Assembly: GCA_963784575.1 (NCBI GenBank)
Contig: CAWARU010000001.1
Location: 1,798,001 to 1,862,000, forward strand
Length of the DNA: 64,000 nucleotides
Source of the DNA: CAWARU01 sp963784575
GTDB lineage: Bacteria; Pseudomonadota; Gammaproteobacteria; UBA6186; Azoamicaceae
Direction of reading: 5' to 3'
The position numbers were made by a program, and so were the translations under genes. Below are positions 28,864 through 37,884 of this stretch, one piece after another; within the stretch, counting starts at the first letter, position 1, and each line of letters opens with the position of its first letter. Under the pieces are notes generated by a model. The model saw nothing but the letters and a program-made list of their open reading frames with translations. It ran no database searches and was not told the origin of the DNA.

Positions 28864-29535
28864 ATGAAAAGCTACCTTATAGTACCATCTATATTAGCCG
28901 CGGATGGAGCGCGACTGGGAGAAGAAGTACAAGCAGTTGTGGATGCAGGAGCAGATTGGATTCATATTGACGTGATGGATAATCACTATGTTGCCAATTT
29001 AGCTTTTGGCCCTCAAATTTGTGAAGCACTGCGGCATTTTGGCATTAAAGTGCCTCTTGAAGTGCATCTTGCTGTAAAACCGGTGGATAATTTAATTTCT
29101 GTTTTTGCCAAATCAGGGGCTGATATTATCACTTTTCATCCTGAAACGACTGAAGATTTGAATTATAGTTTAAGCCTTATCCACGATCATGGCATAAAAG
29201 CGGGATTGGCTTTTCATCCTATGATCTCGTTAGATCTTTTGGCATCCCTGAAACATCGCGTAGATCTTATTTCTATTTTAGGAGTGAACCCAGGATTTGG
29301 AGGCCAAACATTTATGCCAATGTCTTTGGAAAAAATAAAGAAAGCGCGGCAATGGATTGATGGGAACGATTATCCTACTCGTCTCGGTGTTGATGGTGGC
29401 ATTAATCTTACAAATATAAAAGAGTTAGCTCTTGCAGGAGCAGATACTTTCATGATGGGAACCAGTATTTTTACTAGAAAAAATTATCATTTAACAATAA
29501 AGACTTTTCGTGAGATACTCAATGCTTCTTATTAA
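28864..29535 (+). CDS. rpe: Ribulose-phosphate 3-epimerase
   Basis: Interconverts ribulose 5-phosphate and xylulose 5-phosphate in the pentose phosphate pathway. The 223-residue TIM barrel matches the family, with PSILAAD at the N-terminus, HIDVMDNHYV, the metal/catalytic region VNPGFGGQ and the catalytic VDGGI. An AAGGA site lies 8 bp upstream. xylB follows 12 bp later and its kinase product is the epimerase substrate, so the two form a functional pair. Confidence 0.96.
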   Translation: MKSYLIVPSILAADGARLGEEVQAVVDAGADWIHIDVMDNHYVANLAFGPQICEALRHFGIKVPLEVHLAVKPVDNLISVFAKSGADIITFHPETTEDLNYSLSLIHDHGIKAGLAFHPMISLDLLASLKHRVDLISILGVNPGFGGQTFMPMSLEKIKKARQWIDGNDYPTRLGVDGGINLTNIKELALAGADTFMMGTSIFTRKNYHLTIKTFREILNASY

Positions 29536-29547
29536 GGAAAAAACACT

Positions 29548-31065
29548 ATGCTAGTATTAGGAATTGACCTTGGAACTTCCAGTTGCAAAACCATTTTAGT
29601 CAATGAACAAGGGGAAATTGTTAATTTTTCATCATTTAGTTATCCTTTAAGTATTCCGCATCTGCTTTGGAGTGAACAAGAGCCTGAAGATTGGTGGGAT
29701 GCGATGGTAAAAAGTATTCACCAAGTCATGCAGGGTCATTCAGCGGATGAGGTTAAAGGAATAGGCCTAAGCGGGCAAATGTCAGGATTGGTACTATTAG
29801 ATAAACAACACCAAGTTTTACGGCCCGCCATTTTATGGAACGATGGCAGATCACAACACGAATGTGAAATGTTAAGTAGGAGAATCCCCAATGTTCTTAA
29901 AGAAACAGGGAACTATCCAATCTCAGGTCTTGTTGCACCTAAACTTTTGTGGCTGCAACATCACGAACCCTCCCTTTGGAATAAAGTAACAACTCTCTTG
30001 CTGCCAAAAGATTACCTGCGCTTTAAGCTGACGGGTGAAAATATTGCTGACATGACAGACAGTTCACTGACGTTATTGTTAAATGTTAGGGAACGGGCCT
30101 GGAGTAAAACGATGTTAAAAGCCTGCAATATTGATGAAAGCTACTTGGGAAGACTCGTTGAAGGATGCGAAATTAGTGGACAGCTGTCATTAAAAGCTGC
30201 CAATATTCTTAATTTAAGAGCGGGCACACCCATTGTGGGCGGAGCCGGAGATCAACCTGCCGCTGCAATTGGAATGGGCTGCATTTCTTCCGGTCAAACT
30301 CTCATTTCCATGGGAACTTCAGGAGTTGTTTTAAGTATCACAGATCATTATCAAGAAAATTTTGATAAAAGTTTAAATAACTGCTGTCACGCATTACCTA
30401 ATACTTGGTTTCATATGGGAGTCATGCTGTCGGCAGCAGGAAGTTTACAATGGTATCGTGATACTTGCGCTGCAAGCTCCGATTTCAATTCCCTTTGTGA
30501 AGAGACGGAGACAGTGCCAATCGGTAGTGAAGGTCTGCTGTTCTTACCCTATTTAACTGGAGAAAGAACTCCCCATTGTGATCCCAATTTAAAAGGAGCT
30601 TTCATCGGCCTTTCCCGGAAACATGAACGAGCACATCTTTCACGAGCCGTACTTGAAGGCATCGGAATGGGATTGTATCAATCTCTTGCCTTAATTCAAA
30701 AATCAGGCATCACTATAGAAGAAGCTCTCGTCAATGGGGCAGGAACACAAAGTAAAGTGTGGATGCAAATGATAGCAGATATCTTCAAAATCAGACTCAT
30801 TCAACCTGAAAAAGCTGAAGCAGGTCCTGCTTTAGGTGCTGCGCGATTAGCACTGATAGGCTGTTGTCAAGCCGATAAGGAAGAAGTGTGCGCAACTGGA
30901 AATACCCTTAATTATTTTGAACCAGAACCGAAAGCTTCTGCAATATATCAAGAGAAGATAGCGCAATTTGAAAGATTATATCCTTTAATGAAGGAATATT
31001 CCTCTTTTGAGCAGGGTTTTTCTAAGAACGTGTTCGACACCGTTCCCGAATTGTCGCCTTGTTAA
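29548..31065 (+). CDS. xylB: Xylulokinase
   Basis: FGGY-family sugar kinase of 505 residues. The N-terminal phosphate-binding segment is LGIDLGTSSCK; GLSGQMSGLVLLD and GTSGVVLSI are hallmark xylulokinase segments, and the second nucleotide-binding loop reads NGAGTQSKVW. It phosphorylates D-xylulose to xylulose 5-phosphate, the direct product pool of Rpe upstream. No xylose isomerase or transporter is visible in the window, so the source of xylulose is unclear. Confidence 0.93.
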   Translation: MLVLGIDLGTSSCKTILVNEQGEIVNFSSFSYPLSIPHLLWSEQEPEDWWDAMVKSIHQVMQGHSADEVKGIGLSGQMSGLVLLDKQHQVLRPAILWNDGRSQHECEMLSRRIPNVLKETGNYPISGLVAPKLLWLQHHEPSLWNKVTTLLLPKDYLRFKLTGENIADMTDSSLTLLLNVRERAWSKTMLKACNIDESYLGRLVEGCEISGQLSLKAANILNLRAGTPIVGGAGDQPAAAIGMGCISSGQTLISMGTSGVVLSITDHYQENFDKSLNNCCHALPNTWFHMGVMLSAAGSLQWYRDTCAASSDFNSLCEETETVPIGSEGLLFLPYLTGERTPHCDPNLKGAFIGLSRKHERAHLSRAVLEGIGMGLYQSLALIQKSGITIEEALVNGAGTQSKVWMQMIADIFKIRLIQPEKAEAGPALGAARLALIGCCQADKEEVCATGNTLNYFEPEPKASAIYQEKIAQFERLYPLMKEYSSFEQGFSKNVFDTVPELSPC

Positions 31066-31147
31066 AGAAGTGAAAGAAATAGAGTTTTAAACCTAAGGAA
31101 TTTTTAAGATCGTAACTATTCAGGTACTTAAGAACTGAGGAGCCGTC

Positions 31148-32185
31148 ATGAAAAATTGTGTATCAAATAAATATTTCTCATTAAAGACTGTATGTGTATC
31201 AATGATTTTATGTTTATCATTTTTACAACCTACAGTTTATGCAAATAATATAACAGAAAAAAGTACTTTCAGAGCGAGTACTTCACCAGGAATTGAGCAG
31301 CAAAATTTGCAGCAAGAGATCTCTGCTATAACCCAAGAAGGGCCCGGTAGAAAAGTTGTCTTCATCACTGGCATGACTCGCGGAATTGGCAGGGCCGTTG
31401 CAGAACTTTTCCTAGAAAATGGCATTCACGTAATCGGTGTCGCGCGTGATGCAAATGCTTTGCACGCTTTTTATACTGAAAATCTTCTTAAACGTTCCGC
31501 ATCAGAAAATCGTGGTGAGCTTAAAACAATCGTCGCAGACTTAAGTACTAATGAAGGCCAAGATTCCATTGCACCTGCTGTTGCAAAGTATTTAGGAGAA
31601 CATGGAAAATTGGACTTAGTTTTATTAAATGCTGGGATTATTAAGCCTTTAGGGCCTAAAGCAATATTTACTGCTCCCGCAAATCAAATTCGTACCTGTC
31701 TACGAACAAATCTTGAATCGGCAATTATTTTAACGGGTACATTGTATCCCTTTTATAATAAGGAAAAAGAAGGAACGCGAATTCTCTATGTCTCGTCCAT
31801 TGCAGGCGAAAGACCCGGTGGAGGGACTGCTTTTTATTCCGCAACAAAGGCAGGACTCGATCAATGGGTACGTGCAATGCTTAAGGACGCACCTGGTGGT
31901 GATGCGATCCTGTTTGCGGGTGTTAATCCTGGTAATGTTGAGACAGATATTCACAGCAAAGATCTCCGTGGAGCAGATCCCATCGAATTTCCTCGTGCAG
32001 CTTTTTTTAATGAGATGAAAGGAAAATTGGCGCCGCCAGAAAAAGTTGCTGAATATATTGTTTGGTTATTAAAAACTGCGTCGAAGGAGGAATTTTTAAA
32101 ATATCAAAAGCATAGTATTTATAATGCCGAGCAGCAAAAATTATGGACTGCCGAGCCTGTAGTAGATCCTTATCCTAAGACCTAA
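31148..32185 (+). CDS. Short-chain dehydrogenase/reductase with signal peptide
   Basis: 345 residues. The dehydrogenase part (about 72-330) has the NAD(P)-binding motif TGMTRGIG, the NAG motif (LNAGI), catalytic Ser (YVSSIAG) and the YxxxK site in YSATKAG. Unusually, it starts with a basic n-region and a hydrophobic stretch (VCVSMILCLSFLQPTVYANN) that looks like a signal peptide cleaved near residue 33. The periplasm lacks free NAD(P)H, so the localisation is odd. A GGAG site lies 6 bp before the ATG. Its substrate cannot be inferred; the rpe-xylB neighbourhood suggests sugar-related chemistry only weakly. Confidence 0.87.
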   Translation: MKNCVSNKYFSLKTVCVSMILCLSFLQPTVYANNITEKSTFRASTSPGIEQQNLQQEISAITQEGPGRKVVFITGMTRGIGRAVAELFLENGIHVIGVARDANALHAFYTENLLKRSASENRGELKTIVADLSTNEGQDSIAPAVAKYLGEHGKLDLVLLNAGIIKPLGPKAIFTAPANQIRTCLRTNLESAIILTGTLYPFYNKEKEGTRILYVSSIAGERPGGGTAFYSATKAGLDQWVRAMLKDAPGGDAILFAGVNPGNVETDIHSKDLRGADPIEFPRAAFFNEMKGKLAPPEKVAEYIVWLLKTASKEEFLKYQKHSIYNAEQQKLWTAEPVVDPYPKT

Positions 32186-32212
32186 GTAAAGTTTCAGGTT
32201 GTACCAAATCCT

Positions 32213-32308
32213 CTGGATTGCCACGTGCTTCGCTCTCGCAATGACGCAAGATACTTAATAATGCATAGAACTTGCGTCATTGCGAGAGCGAAGCACGTGG
32301 CAATCCAG
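32213..32308. repeat. Large palindrome with perfect 38-bp arms
   Basis: Arms 32213-32250 and 32271-32308 are exact reverse complements, with a 20-nt loop. The arm begins CTGGATTGCCACGTG and ends CAATGACGCAAG. This 'bad-neighbourhood' palindrome type, centred on TCATTGCGAGAGCGAAGC, is dispersed in many genomes of intracellular and other bacteria. It lies between the stops of two convergent genes. Confidence 0.9.
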
Positions 32309-32340
32309 AAAAGAACTGAATAATTATAACTTAATCGACA

Positions 32341-33135
32341 TTAACCTGGATTACTCAACTCACGTGGAAATGGCATTTCTGAGTTTGAAAGCTGATTTAA
32401 ATACATCAACTTCAAATAACGATAATAAGTCCCCTCTGCATTAGAAACCGCCAGCATGAACCCTTCTTTGCCATCCAAAAACCCGAATCGCAGAATATAG
32501 CCGCGAAAAAAGGTCCAAAGTCCGTGGCTGATAGCTTTCCAAAGACTTCCTTGCTGACCATTTAAATGTTTTTGTTTTGCACTCATGGTTGAATAATCAT
32601 TCATTTTTCTTAAAACCATACTGAGATCGCGAAATGCCAAGTGGCGAATCGAACTTCGAAGTTTTCCAATTTTGCCTTGAATTTCTACGCGTTCATGCAC
32701 TAAAAGAGAAACGAAGCTGCCTTTGGTTCGCTTAAATAACACAACTTGGCTATCATTGGTCCAATCTCCAAATCGAATTAATTTATTACAATATTCGGAA
32801 CGAAAGGGTATCTCATAGGCATCGAATGAGAGATCTTGCAACTTTTCGAGAATTTCTTGTTGTAATTCAGGAGTAACTCGTTCATCTGCATCTAAAGATA
32901 GGACCCAATCCTTAGTTGCCAAACTTAAGGCGCGTTGTTTTTGTGCTCCATAGCCCGGCCAATCCGTCACATACACTTTGTCGGTATATTGCTTGGTAAT
33001 TTTCACGGTTTCGTCGGTACTGCCAGAATCTACTACGACAATTTCATCCGCAAAACTAACGGACTTTAAGCAATCGGCTATATTATGAGCTTCATTTTTG
33101 GTAATGATAATGACGCTTAATGTAGGCTTAGTCAC
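32341..33135 (-). CDS. Family-2 glycosyltransferase, LPS core type (WaaE/KdtX-like)
   Basis: 264 residues. The N-terminus LSVIIITKNEAHNIADCL and the metal-binding region LSLDADERV are typical of family-2 inverting glycosyltransferases. The C-terminal pattern (HLAFRDL ... YSTMSAKQKH ... FFRGYILRFGFLDGKEGF) matches the WaaE/KdtX group that adds a sugar to inner-core lipopolysaccharide. It stands alone, convergent with the dehydrogenase, and is likely cytosolic and membrane-associated. Confidence 0.85.
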   Translation of the reverse strand: MTKPTLSVIIITKNEAHNIADCLKSVSFADEIVVVDSGSTDETVKITKQYTDKVYVTDWPGYGAQKQRALSLATKDWVLSLDADERVTPELQQEILEKLQDLSFDAYEIPFRSEYCNKLIRFGDWTNDSQVVLFKRTKGSFVSLLVHERVEIQGKIGKLRSSIRHLAFRDLSMVLRKMNDYSTMSAKQKHLNGQQGSLWKAISHGLWTFFRGYILRFGFLDGKEGFMLAVSNAEGTYYRYLKLMYLNQLSNSEMPFPRELSNPG

Positions 33136-33375
33136 GATATACTCGCTTTACTGCTGCTCATGCACTGCGCTGGAACGTAATCTTCTGTGCCTGAACAGTT
33201 ATAATAAAATTTAAGGAAAAAATCTGAAACGGAATACGAAAGTACACTAAGCAGTATACCTTTTTTTGTTATCTTAGTAAACAGATATTTATCGGATATG
33301 AATCGTCTATCTGATCTGTTATTGGATCAGCTAAAGTAGCTTAACAATCACTCTATAAACTCTTTCAATAGTTTA

Positions 33376-33517
33376 GGGCCTGTTGACAATTCGCTAGGTT
33401 GAGCCAGAAATCATTGATTTCTGAGCACCGTAGCGCAGTTTATATTGAAATAAATGAGCAACGGAGCACAAGAAATCAATGATTTATGGCCAACATAGTA
33501 GAATTGTCAACAGGCCC
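33376..33517. mobile_element. 142-bp MITE, copy 1 (TA-flanked)
   Basis: The ends GGGCCTGTTGACAATTC (33376-33392) and GAATTGTCAACAGGCCC (33501-33517) are a perfect 17-bp inverted repeat. Imperfect symmetry extends to about 49 bp on each side. TA flanks both ends (33374-33375, 33518-33519), the target preference of IS630/Tc1-mariner transposases. No ORF inside. A second copy at 53570-53711 differs by one base. It occupies the middle of the 487-bp gap 33136-33622; I see nothing else definite in that gap except a TTGACA near 33610. Confidence 0.9.
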
Positions 33518-33622
33518 TAATTAGGATAAATAAATTAAATAAAAGCCATTCTAATATCCAACAATTTAATGTTATATTTAAGTATTAAGTGACCCACTTT
33601 CGTAGTAAGTTGACATACCGTC

Positions 33623-34678
33623 ATGAATCAAGCTCCAATGGCATGCATGTTATTATCTAAATTTTTTTCAAAGTTTATCAAATTGCGTAATTTACAAAAG
33701 ATATTAAAGTTATTGATGACGACTCTGATTGGTTTCTGGAGCAGCAGTGCTCTGGCGAAATTCACATTGAATATGCCCAAGGGTGTCACTGAAATCAGCA
33801 GAGATATCTATCACTTGCATATGGCGATGTTCTGGGTTTGTGTTGCGGTTGGGATCTTAGTATTTGTAATGATGTTCTATGCCATTCTTTATCACCGTAA
33901 ATCCCTAGGTGTTAAAGCAGCCCATTTCCATGAGAATACTACGATAGAGCTCATCTGGACCATCATCCCTTTTATCATTTTGGTCGCTATGGCAGTACCC
34001 GCAACCAAGTTATTGATAAAAATGGGAGACACCAGAGATTCTACCCTCACCATTAAAATAACCGGACATCAATGGCGCTGGGAATATGATTATCTAGGCC
34101 AAGATCTGCGTTTTGTCAGTAATCTTAAAACCACTGAAGATCAAATCAAAAATCGAGATATCAAAAATGAATATTATTTACATGAAGTAGATAACCCACT
34201 CGTTGTTCCAGTAGGCCAAAAAATTCGATTTTTAGTAACTGCAGCAGATGTTATTCATTCTTGGTGGGTAAATGAACTCGGTATCAAACGCGACGCCATT
34301 CCTGGTTTCATCAATGAAAGCTGGGCAATTATTGAAGAACCAGGTACTTATCGTGGTCAATGCGCGGAACTTTGCGGCGTTAATCATGGATTTATGCCTA
34401 TTGTTGTCATTGCTAAAACAGAACAGGAATATTCAGATTGGTTGGCAAAGAAAAAGGCAGAATTAGCCCCAAAACCAGAAGCAGAAGAAACACAACCACA
34501 GGCTCCAGCACAACCACAAGCTTCAGAGGCCACGCAGCCCGCGCAGCCTGCAACACAGTCTGAAGCAGCACCGAACGGAAAATCCACAAGCAAATCTACA
34601 AGCGCAGATCCTACGAGCGCACAACCTGCAAGCCCTCCGCCTGCAAACGCACAACCTAAAGGAAAAAGCAGTGAATGA
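33623..34678 (+). CDS. coxB: Cytochrome c oxidase subunit II
   Basis: 351 residues. An N-terminal signal/anchor region is followed by two membrane helices (about 69-92 and 108-132). The periplasmic cupredoxin domain carries the CuA site: HSWWV and CAELCGVNHGFM. It accepts electrons from cytochrome c. The C-terminus carries a ~70-residue Pro/Gln/Ala/Ser-rich disordered tail (about 283-351) beyond the conserved end, unlike typical subunits. The stop overlaps the coxA start by 8 bp. The MITE copy 1 lies 105 bp upstream. Confidence 0.96.
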   Translation: MNQAPMACMLLSKFFSKFIKLRNLQKILKLLMTTLIGFWSSSALAKFTLNMPKGVTEISRDIYHLHMAMFWVCVAVGILVFVMMFYAILYHRKSLGVKAAHFHENTTIELIWTIIPFIILVAMAVPATKLLIKMGDTRDSTLTIKITGHQWRWEYDYLGQDLRFVSNLKTTEDQIKNRDIKNEYYLHEVDNPLVVPVGQKIRFLVTAADVIHSWWVNELGIKRDAIPGFINESWAIIEEPGTYRGQCAELCGVNHGFMPIVVIAKTEQEYSDWLAKKKAELAPKPEAEETQPQAPAQPQASEATQPAQPATQSEAAPNGKSTSKSTSADPTSAQPASPPPANAQPKGKSSE

Positions 34679-36314
34679 TCGAAGCATAGACACTTCTTTC
34701 CCAATCGATCACACCCCACAGGATGATCATCTTCACGATCACGCCCACGATCATTCCCATGATCACGATCACGGCCCTCCTCCCGGTTTAATGCGCTGGG
34801 TATTTACTACCAACCATAAAGATATTGGTACGCTCTATCTTTGGTTTAGTTTGATCATGTTCTTTTTGGCTGGTTCCTTTGCCATGATGATTCGTGCAGA
34901 ACTTTTTAAACCCGGATTGCAACTTTTTGATCCTGATTTTTTCAATCAACTCACAACTCTGCATGGTTTAATCATGGTCTTTGGTGCCATCATGCCCGCC
35001 TTTGTTGGACTCGCGAATTGGATGATTCCAATCATGATCGGTGCACCCGATATGGCTTTACCGCGAATGAATAATTGGTCTTTTTGGATTCTGCCCTTTG
35101 CCTTCGGAATTCTTATTTCTACCCTTTTTATGAGCGGTTCCGCGCCAAACTTTGGCTGGACATTCTATGCGCCGCTTTCTTCTACTTATGGGCCCAAAAG
35201 CACCGATTTTTTTGTATTTGCAATACATATGATGGGCATCTCTTCGATCATGGGTGCCATTAACATCATTGCCACTATCTTTAATTTACGTGCACCAGGC
35301 ATGACACTCATGCGCATGCCCATGTTTGTTTGGACCTGGCTTATCACTGCTTTCCTGTTGATTGGCGTCATGCCAGTGCTTGCTGGCGCAGTCACCATGA
35401 TCCTCATGGATCGAAATTTTGGTACCGCTTTCTTCAACCCTGCAGGTGGCGGGGATCCGGTGCTGTTCCAACATGTATTCTGGTTCTTTGGCCATCCCGA
35501 AGTCTATATTATGATCTTACCCAGTTTCGGGATCATTTCGGAAATCATCCCAACCTTTAGCCGCAAACCTTTATTTGGTTATACCTCGATGGTATACGCA
35601 ACGGGTTCCATCGCTTTTCTCTCCTTTATCGTTTGGTCCCACCACATGTTCACAACAGGAATGCCTTTGATGGGTTTGCTTTTCTTTATGTTCACCACCA
35701 TGCTGATCGCAGTACCAACAGGCGTAAAAGTATTTAATTGGGTAGCCACTATGTACAAAGGCGCTTTAACATTCGAAACACCCATGCTTTTTGCAATAGC
35801 CTTTGTTATCTTATTTACAATTGGAGGTTTTTCTGGATTAATGCTCGCCTTGGTACCAGCTGATTTTCAATATCAAGATACTTATTTCGTCGTGGCTCAT
35901 TTCCATTATGTTTTAGTTTCGGGTGCTCTATTTGGCATCATTGCTGCAGTGTATTATTGGTTGCCAAAATGGACCGGTCATATGTTTAGCGAAACTTTGG
36001 GGAAATTCCATTTTTGGCTGTCTGTGATTGGCATGAATCTCACCTTTTTCCCGATGCATTTTCTAGGATTAGCGGGAATGCCGCGCCGCATTCCGGATTA
36101 CGCATTGCAGTTCGCAGATTTTAATCGCATTGTCAGCATTGGAGGCTTTTTATTCGGTGCCAGCCAATTATTGTTCCTCTACATTGTGATAAAAACCATC
36201 CGTGGCGGACCAAAAGCGACGCCACAAGTCTGGGAAGGCGCTAGAGGCTTGGAGTGGACTTTGTCTTCGCCACCTCCCTATCATAGTTTTACAACACCGC
36301 CAGTAATTCCATGA
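34671..36314 (+). CDS. coxA: Cytochrome c oxidase subunit I
   Basis: Catalytic subunit with heme a, heme a3 and CuB; reduces O2 to water and pumps protons. 547 residues with the expected 12 membrane helices. HPEVYI and HHMFTTG are the CuB and Tyr-His regions, and HFHYVL provides heme ligands. The N-terminus has a His/Asp tract DHLHDHAHDHSHDHDHG (about residues 18-34) encoded by four 12-bp units at 34725-34772. Such tracts occur in some CoxA proteins, but the repeat structure is notable. It overlaps coxB and ctaG. Confidence 0.98.
   Translation: MNDRSIDTSFPIDHTPQDDHLHDHAHDHSHDHDHGPPPGLMRWVFTTNHKDIGTLYLWFSLIMFFLAGSFAMMIRAELFKPGLQLFDPDFFNQLTTLHGLIMVFGAIMPAFVGLANWMIPIMIGAPDMALPRMNNWSFWILPFAFGILISTLFMSGSAPNFGWTFYAPLSSTYGPKSTDFFVFAIHMMGISSIMGAINIIATIFNLRAPGMTLMRMPMFVWTWLITAFLLIGVMPVLAGAVTMILMDRNFGTAFFNPAGGGDPVLFQHVFWFFGHPEVYIMILPSFGIISEIIPTFSRKPLFGYTSMVYATGSIAFLSFIVWSHHMFTTGMPLMGLLFFMFTTMLIAVPTGVKVFNWVATMYKGALTFETPMLFAIAFVILFTIGGFSGLMLALVPADFQYQDTYFVVAHFHYVLVSGALFGIIAAVYYWLPKWTGHMFSETLGKFHFWLSVIGMNLTFFPMHFLGLAGMPRRIPDYALQFADFNRIVSIGGFLFGASQLLFLYIVIKTIRGGPKATPQVWEGARGLEWTLSSPPPYHSFTTPPVIP
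34725..34772 (+). repeat. Four 12-bp tandem units in the coxA 5' end
   Basis: Units of the form GATCAxxxxCAx at 34725, 34737, 34749 and 34761 encode Asp-His-x-His four times. Part of a recurring pattern of in-frame 12-bp repeats in conserved genes of this window. Confidence 0.85.
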
Positions 36315-36862
36315 AGCAGCAAAACGCTACCAAATCGCATCGGCCTATCATAATAAAATTGCTCTTATGCACCGCTGCGATGTTTTGTTTTAGCTTTGCA
36401 TTGGTCCCTCTGTACAATGTTTTCTGTGATGTCACTGGTCTGAATGGTAAAGTGGATATCTCTCGCAAAAATGCGCTGGCGCGTTATAAAATTGATGAAA
36501 CTACTCTACCAAGCCATCTGGTTACTGTTGAATTTGATGTTAACGTAAGTCCCGGATTGGAATGCGAAATCAAGCCAGAACATACCGCTTTGCAACTTAA
36601 ACTGGGTACCCTTGCAACGACTTCCTACAAGGTTCGAAATTTGAGTAATCGAAAAATCACCATCCAAGCAATTCCCAGTATCACTCCTGGAACAGTCGCA
36701 AAATTTTTGAAAAAATTGGAATGCTTTTGCTTTGACAAACAAGTCTTAAAGCCCTATGAAACTGCAAGCTTACCCTTGCGCTTTTGGTTGGAGCCAGAAT
36801 TTCCGGATTCTGTGCATCGTCTGACTCTATCCTATACTTTATTTGATGTGACCCCTTCATGA
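36311..36862 (+). CDS. ctaG: Cytochrome c oxidase copper-assembly protein CtaG/Cox11
   Basis: Delivers copper to the CuB site of subunit I. 183 residues. One N-terminal membrane helix (LLLCTAAMFCFSFALVPLYNV) is followed by the family motif CDVTGLNGK and a periplasmic immunoglobulin-like domain. The copper-binding CFCFDKQ is present. The ATG overlaps the coxA stop in ATGA. Standard position between coxA and coxC. Confidence 0.95.
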   Translation: MKQQNATKSHRPIIIKLLLCTAAMFCFSFALVPLYNVFCDVTGLNGKVDISRKNALARYKIDETTLPSHLVTVEFDVNVSPGLECEIKPEHTALQLKLGTLATTSYKVRNLSNRKITIQAIPSITPGTVAKFLKKLECFCFDKQVLKPYETASLPLRFWLEPEFPDSVHRLTLSYTLFDVTPS

Positions 36863-36908
36863 GGAAGACATGAGAAAAGCATGAGACAGGCAAAATTTAG
36901 GAACTTTC

Positions 36909-37853
36909 ATGAAAAATACAGGAACTTTTAACGAAACCTACTCCAAGAAACATGCTCTTCCATCGGAGCCAAGTCACAAATTTCCCCCACAACATGAGCA
37001 CTATTACGTTCCTGCTCCCAGTTATTGGCCCATTATTGGTTCGGTAGGCTTATGTGCAACAATGGTCGGTATCGCACATTGGCTCCATGGAGATAGTTAC
37101 GGCCCTTATGTCTTTGTTATCGGAACACTTATTCTACTTTTTATGATGTATGGTTGGTTTTCAACTGTCATTCATGAAAGTGAACAAAACTTTTACAATG
37201 ATCAAGTCGATCGTAGTTACCGCTGGGGTATGGCTTGGTTTATTTTTTCAGAAGTGATGTTTTTTGCCGCGTTTTTCGGAGTGTTATTTTACGTACGTCA
37301 GTGGTCGCTTCCTTGGCTTGCGGGTGAAGGAAGCAAACCTGAATCCCACATGTTGTGGGAAAATTTCAAACTCACCTGGCCCTTGCTTGAAAATCCTGAT
37401 CCGATCAAATTTCCAGGGCCTACCGGTGTCATTGGAGCATGGGGCATTCCTGCTGTAAATACCTTAATTTTGCTTACCTCAGGTGCCACAGTAACCTGGG
37501 CCCATCATGCTCTGAAGGATAATAACCGTAGAGTGACCATCATTGGACTTCTGCTTACTGTTTTGCTCGGTTTTTGCTTCCTTATTTTGCAAGCTTATGA
37601 ATATCATCATGCCTATACGGAACTCGGCTTAACTCTCGGATCCGGCATCTACGGTACCACATTTTTTATGCTGACAGGATTTCATGGTGCCCATGTCACC
37701 CTCGGAGCCATCATGCTTAGCGTGATCTTGCTTCGTTGTATCAAAGGACATTTTACACCGGAACGCCATTTCGGTTTTGAAGCAGTATCCTGGTACTGGC
37801 ATTTTGTCGATGTTGTTTGGCTTATGTTATTCGTATTTGTATACTGGCTCTAG
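36909..37853 (+). CDS. coxC: Cytochrome c oxidase subunit III
   Basis: 314 residues with seven membrane helices and the family segments FSEVMFFAAFF, GFHGAHVT and WYWHFVDVVWL. Structural subunit that stabilises the catalytic core. It ends the coxBA-ctaG-coxC operon; in related bacteria DUF2909 and SURF1 follow directly, but here 14.5 kb of other DNA intervenes. Confidence 0.97.
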   Translation: MKNTGTFNETYSKKHALPSEPSHKFPPQHEHYYVPAPSYWPIIGSVGLCATMVGIAHWLHGDSYGPYVFVIGTLILLFMMYGWFSTVIHESEQNFYNDQVDRSYRWGMAWFIFSEVMFFAAFFGVLFYVRQWSLPWLAGEGSKPESHMLWENFKLTWPLLENPDPIKFPGPTGVIGAWGIPAVNTLILLTSGATVTWAHHALKDNNRRVTIIGLLLTVLLGFCFLILQAYEYHHAYTELGLTLGSGIYGTTFFMLTGFHGAHVTLGAIMLSVILLRCIKGHFTPERHFGFEAVSWYWHFVDVVWLMLFVFVYWL

Positions 37854-37884
37854 TAAATCCAAGATCTAGTGAGTCCTATCTCCG

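Noticed and set aside
28806..28970. Short ORF with an AGAGGA site overlapping the rpe start
   Set aside because: Runs out of frame into rpe; peptide not convincing as a leader, though translational coupling cannot be excluded.
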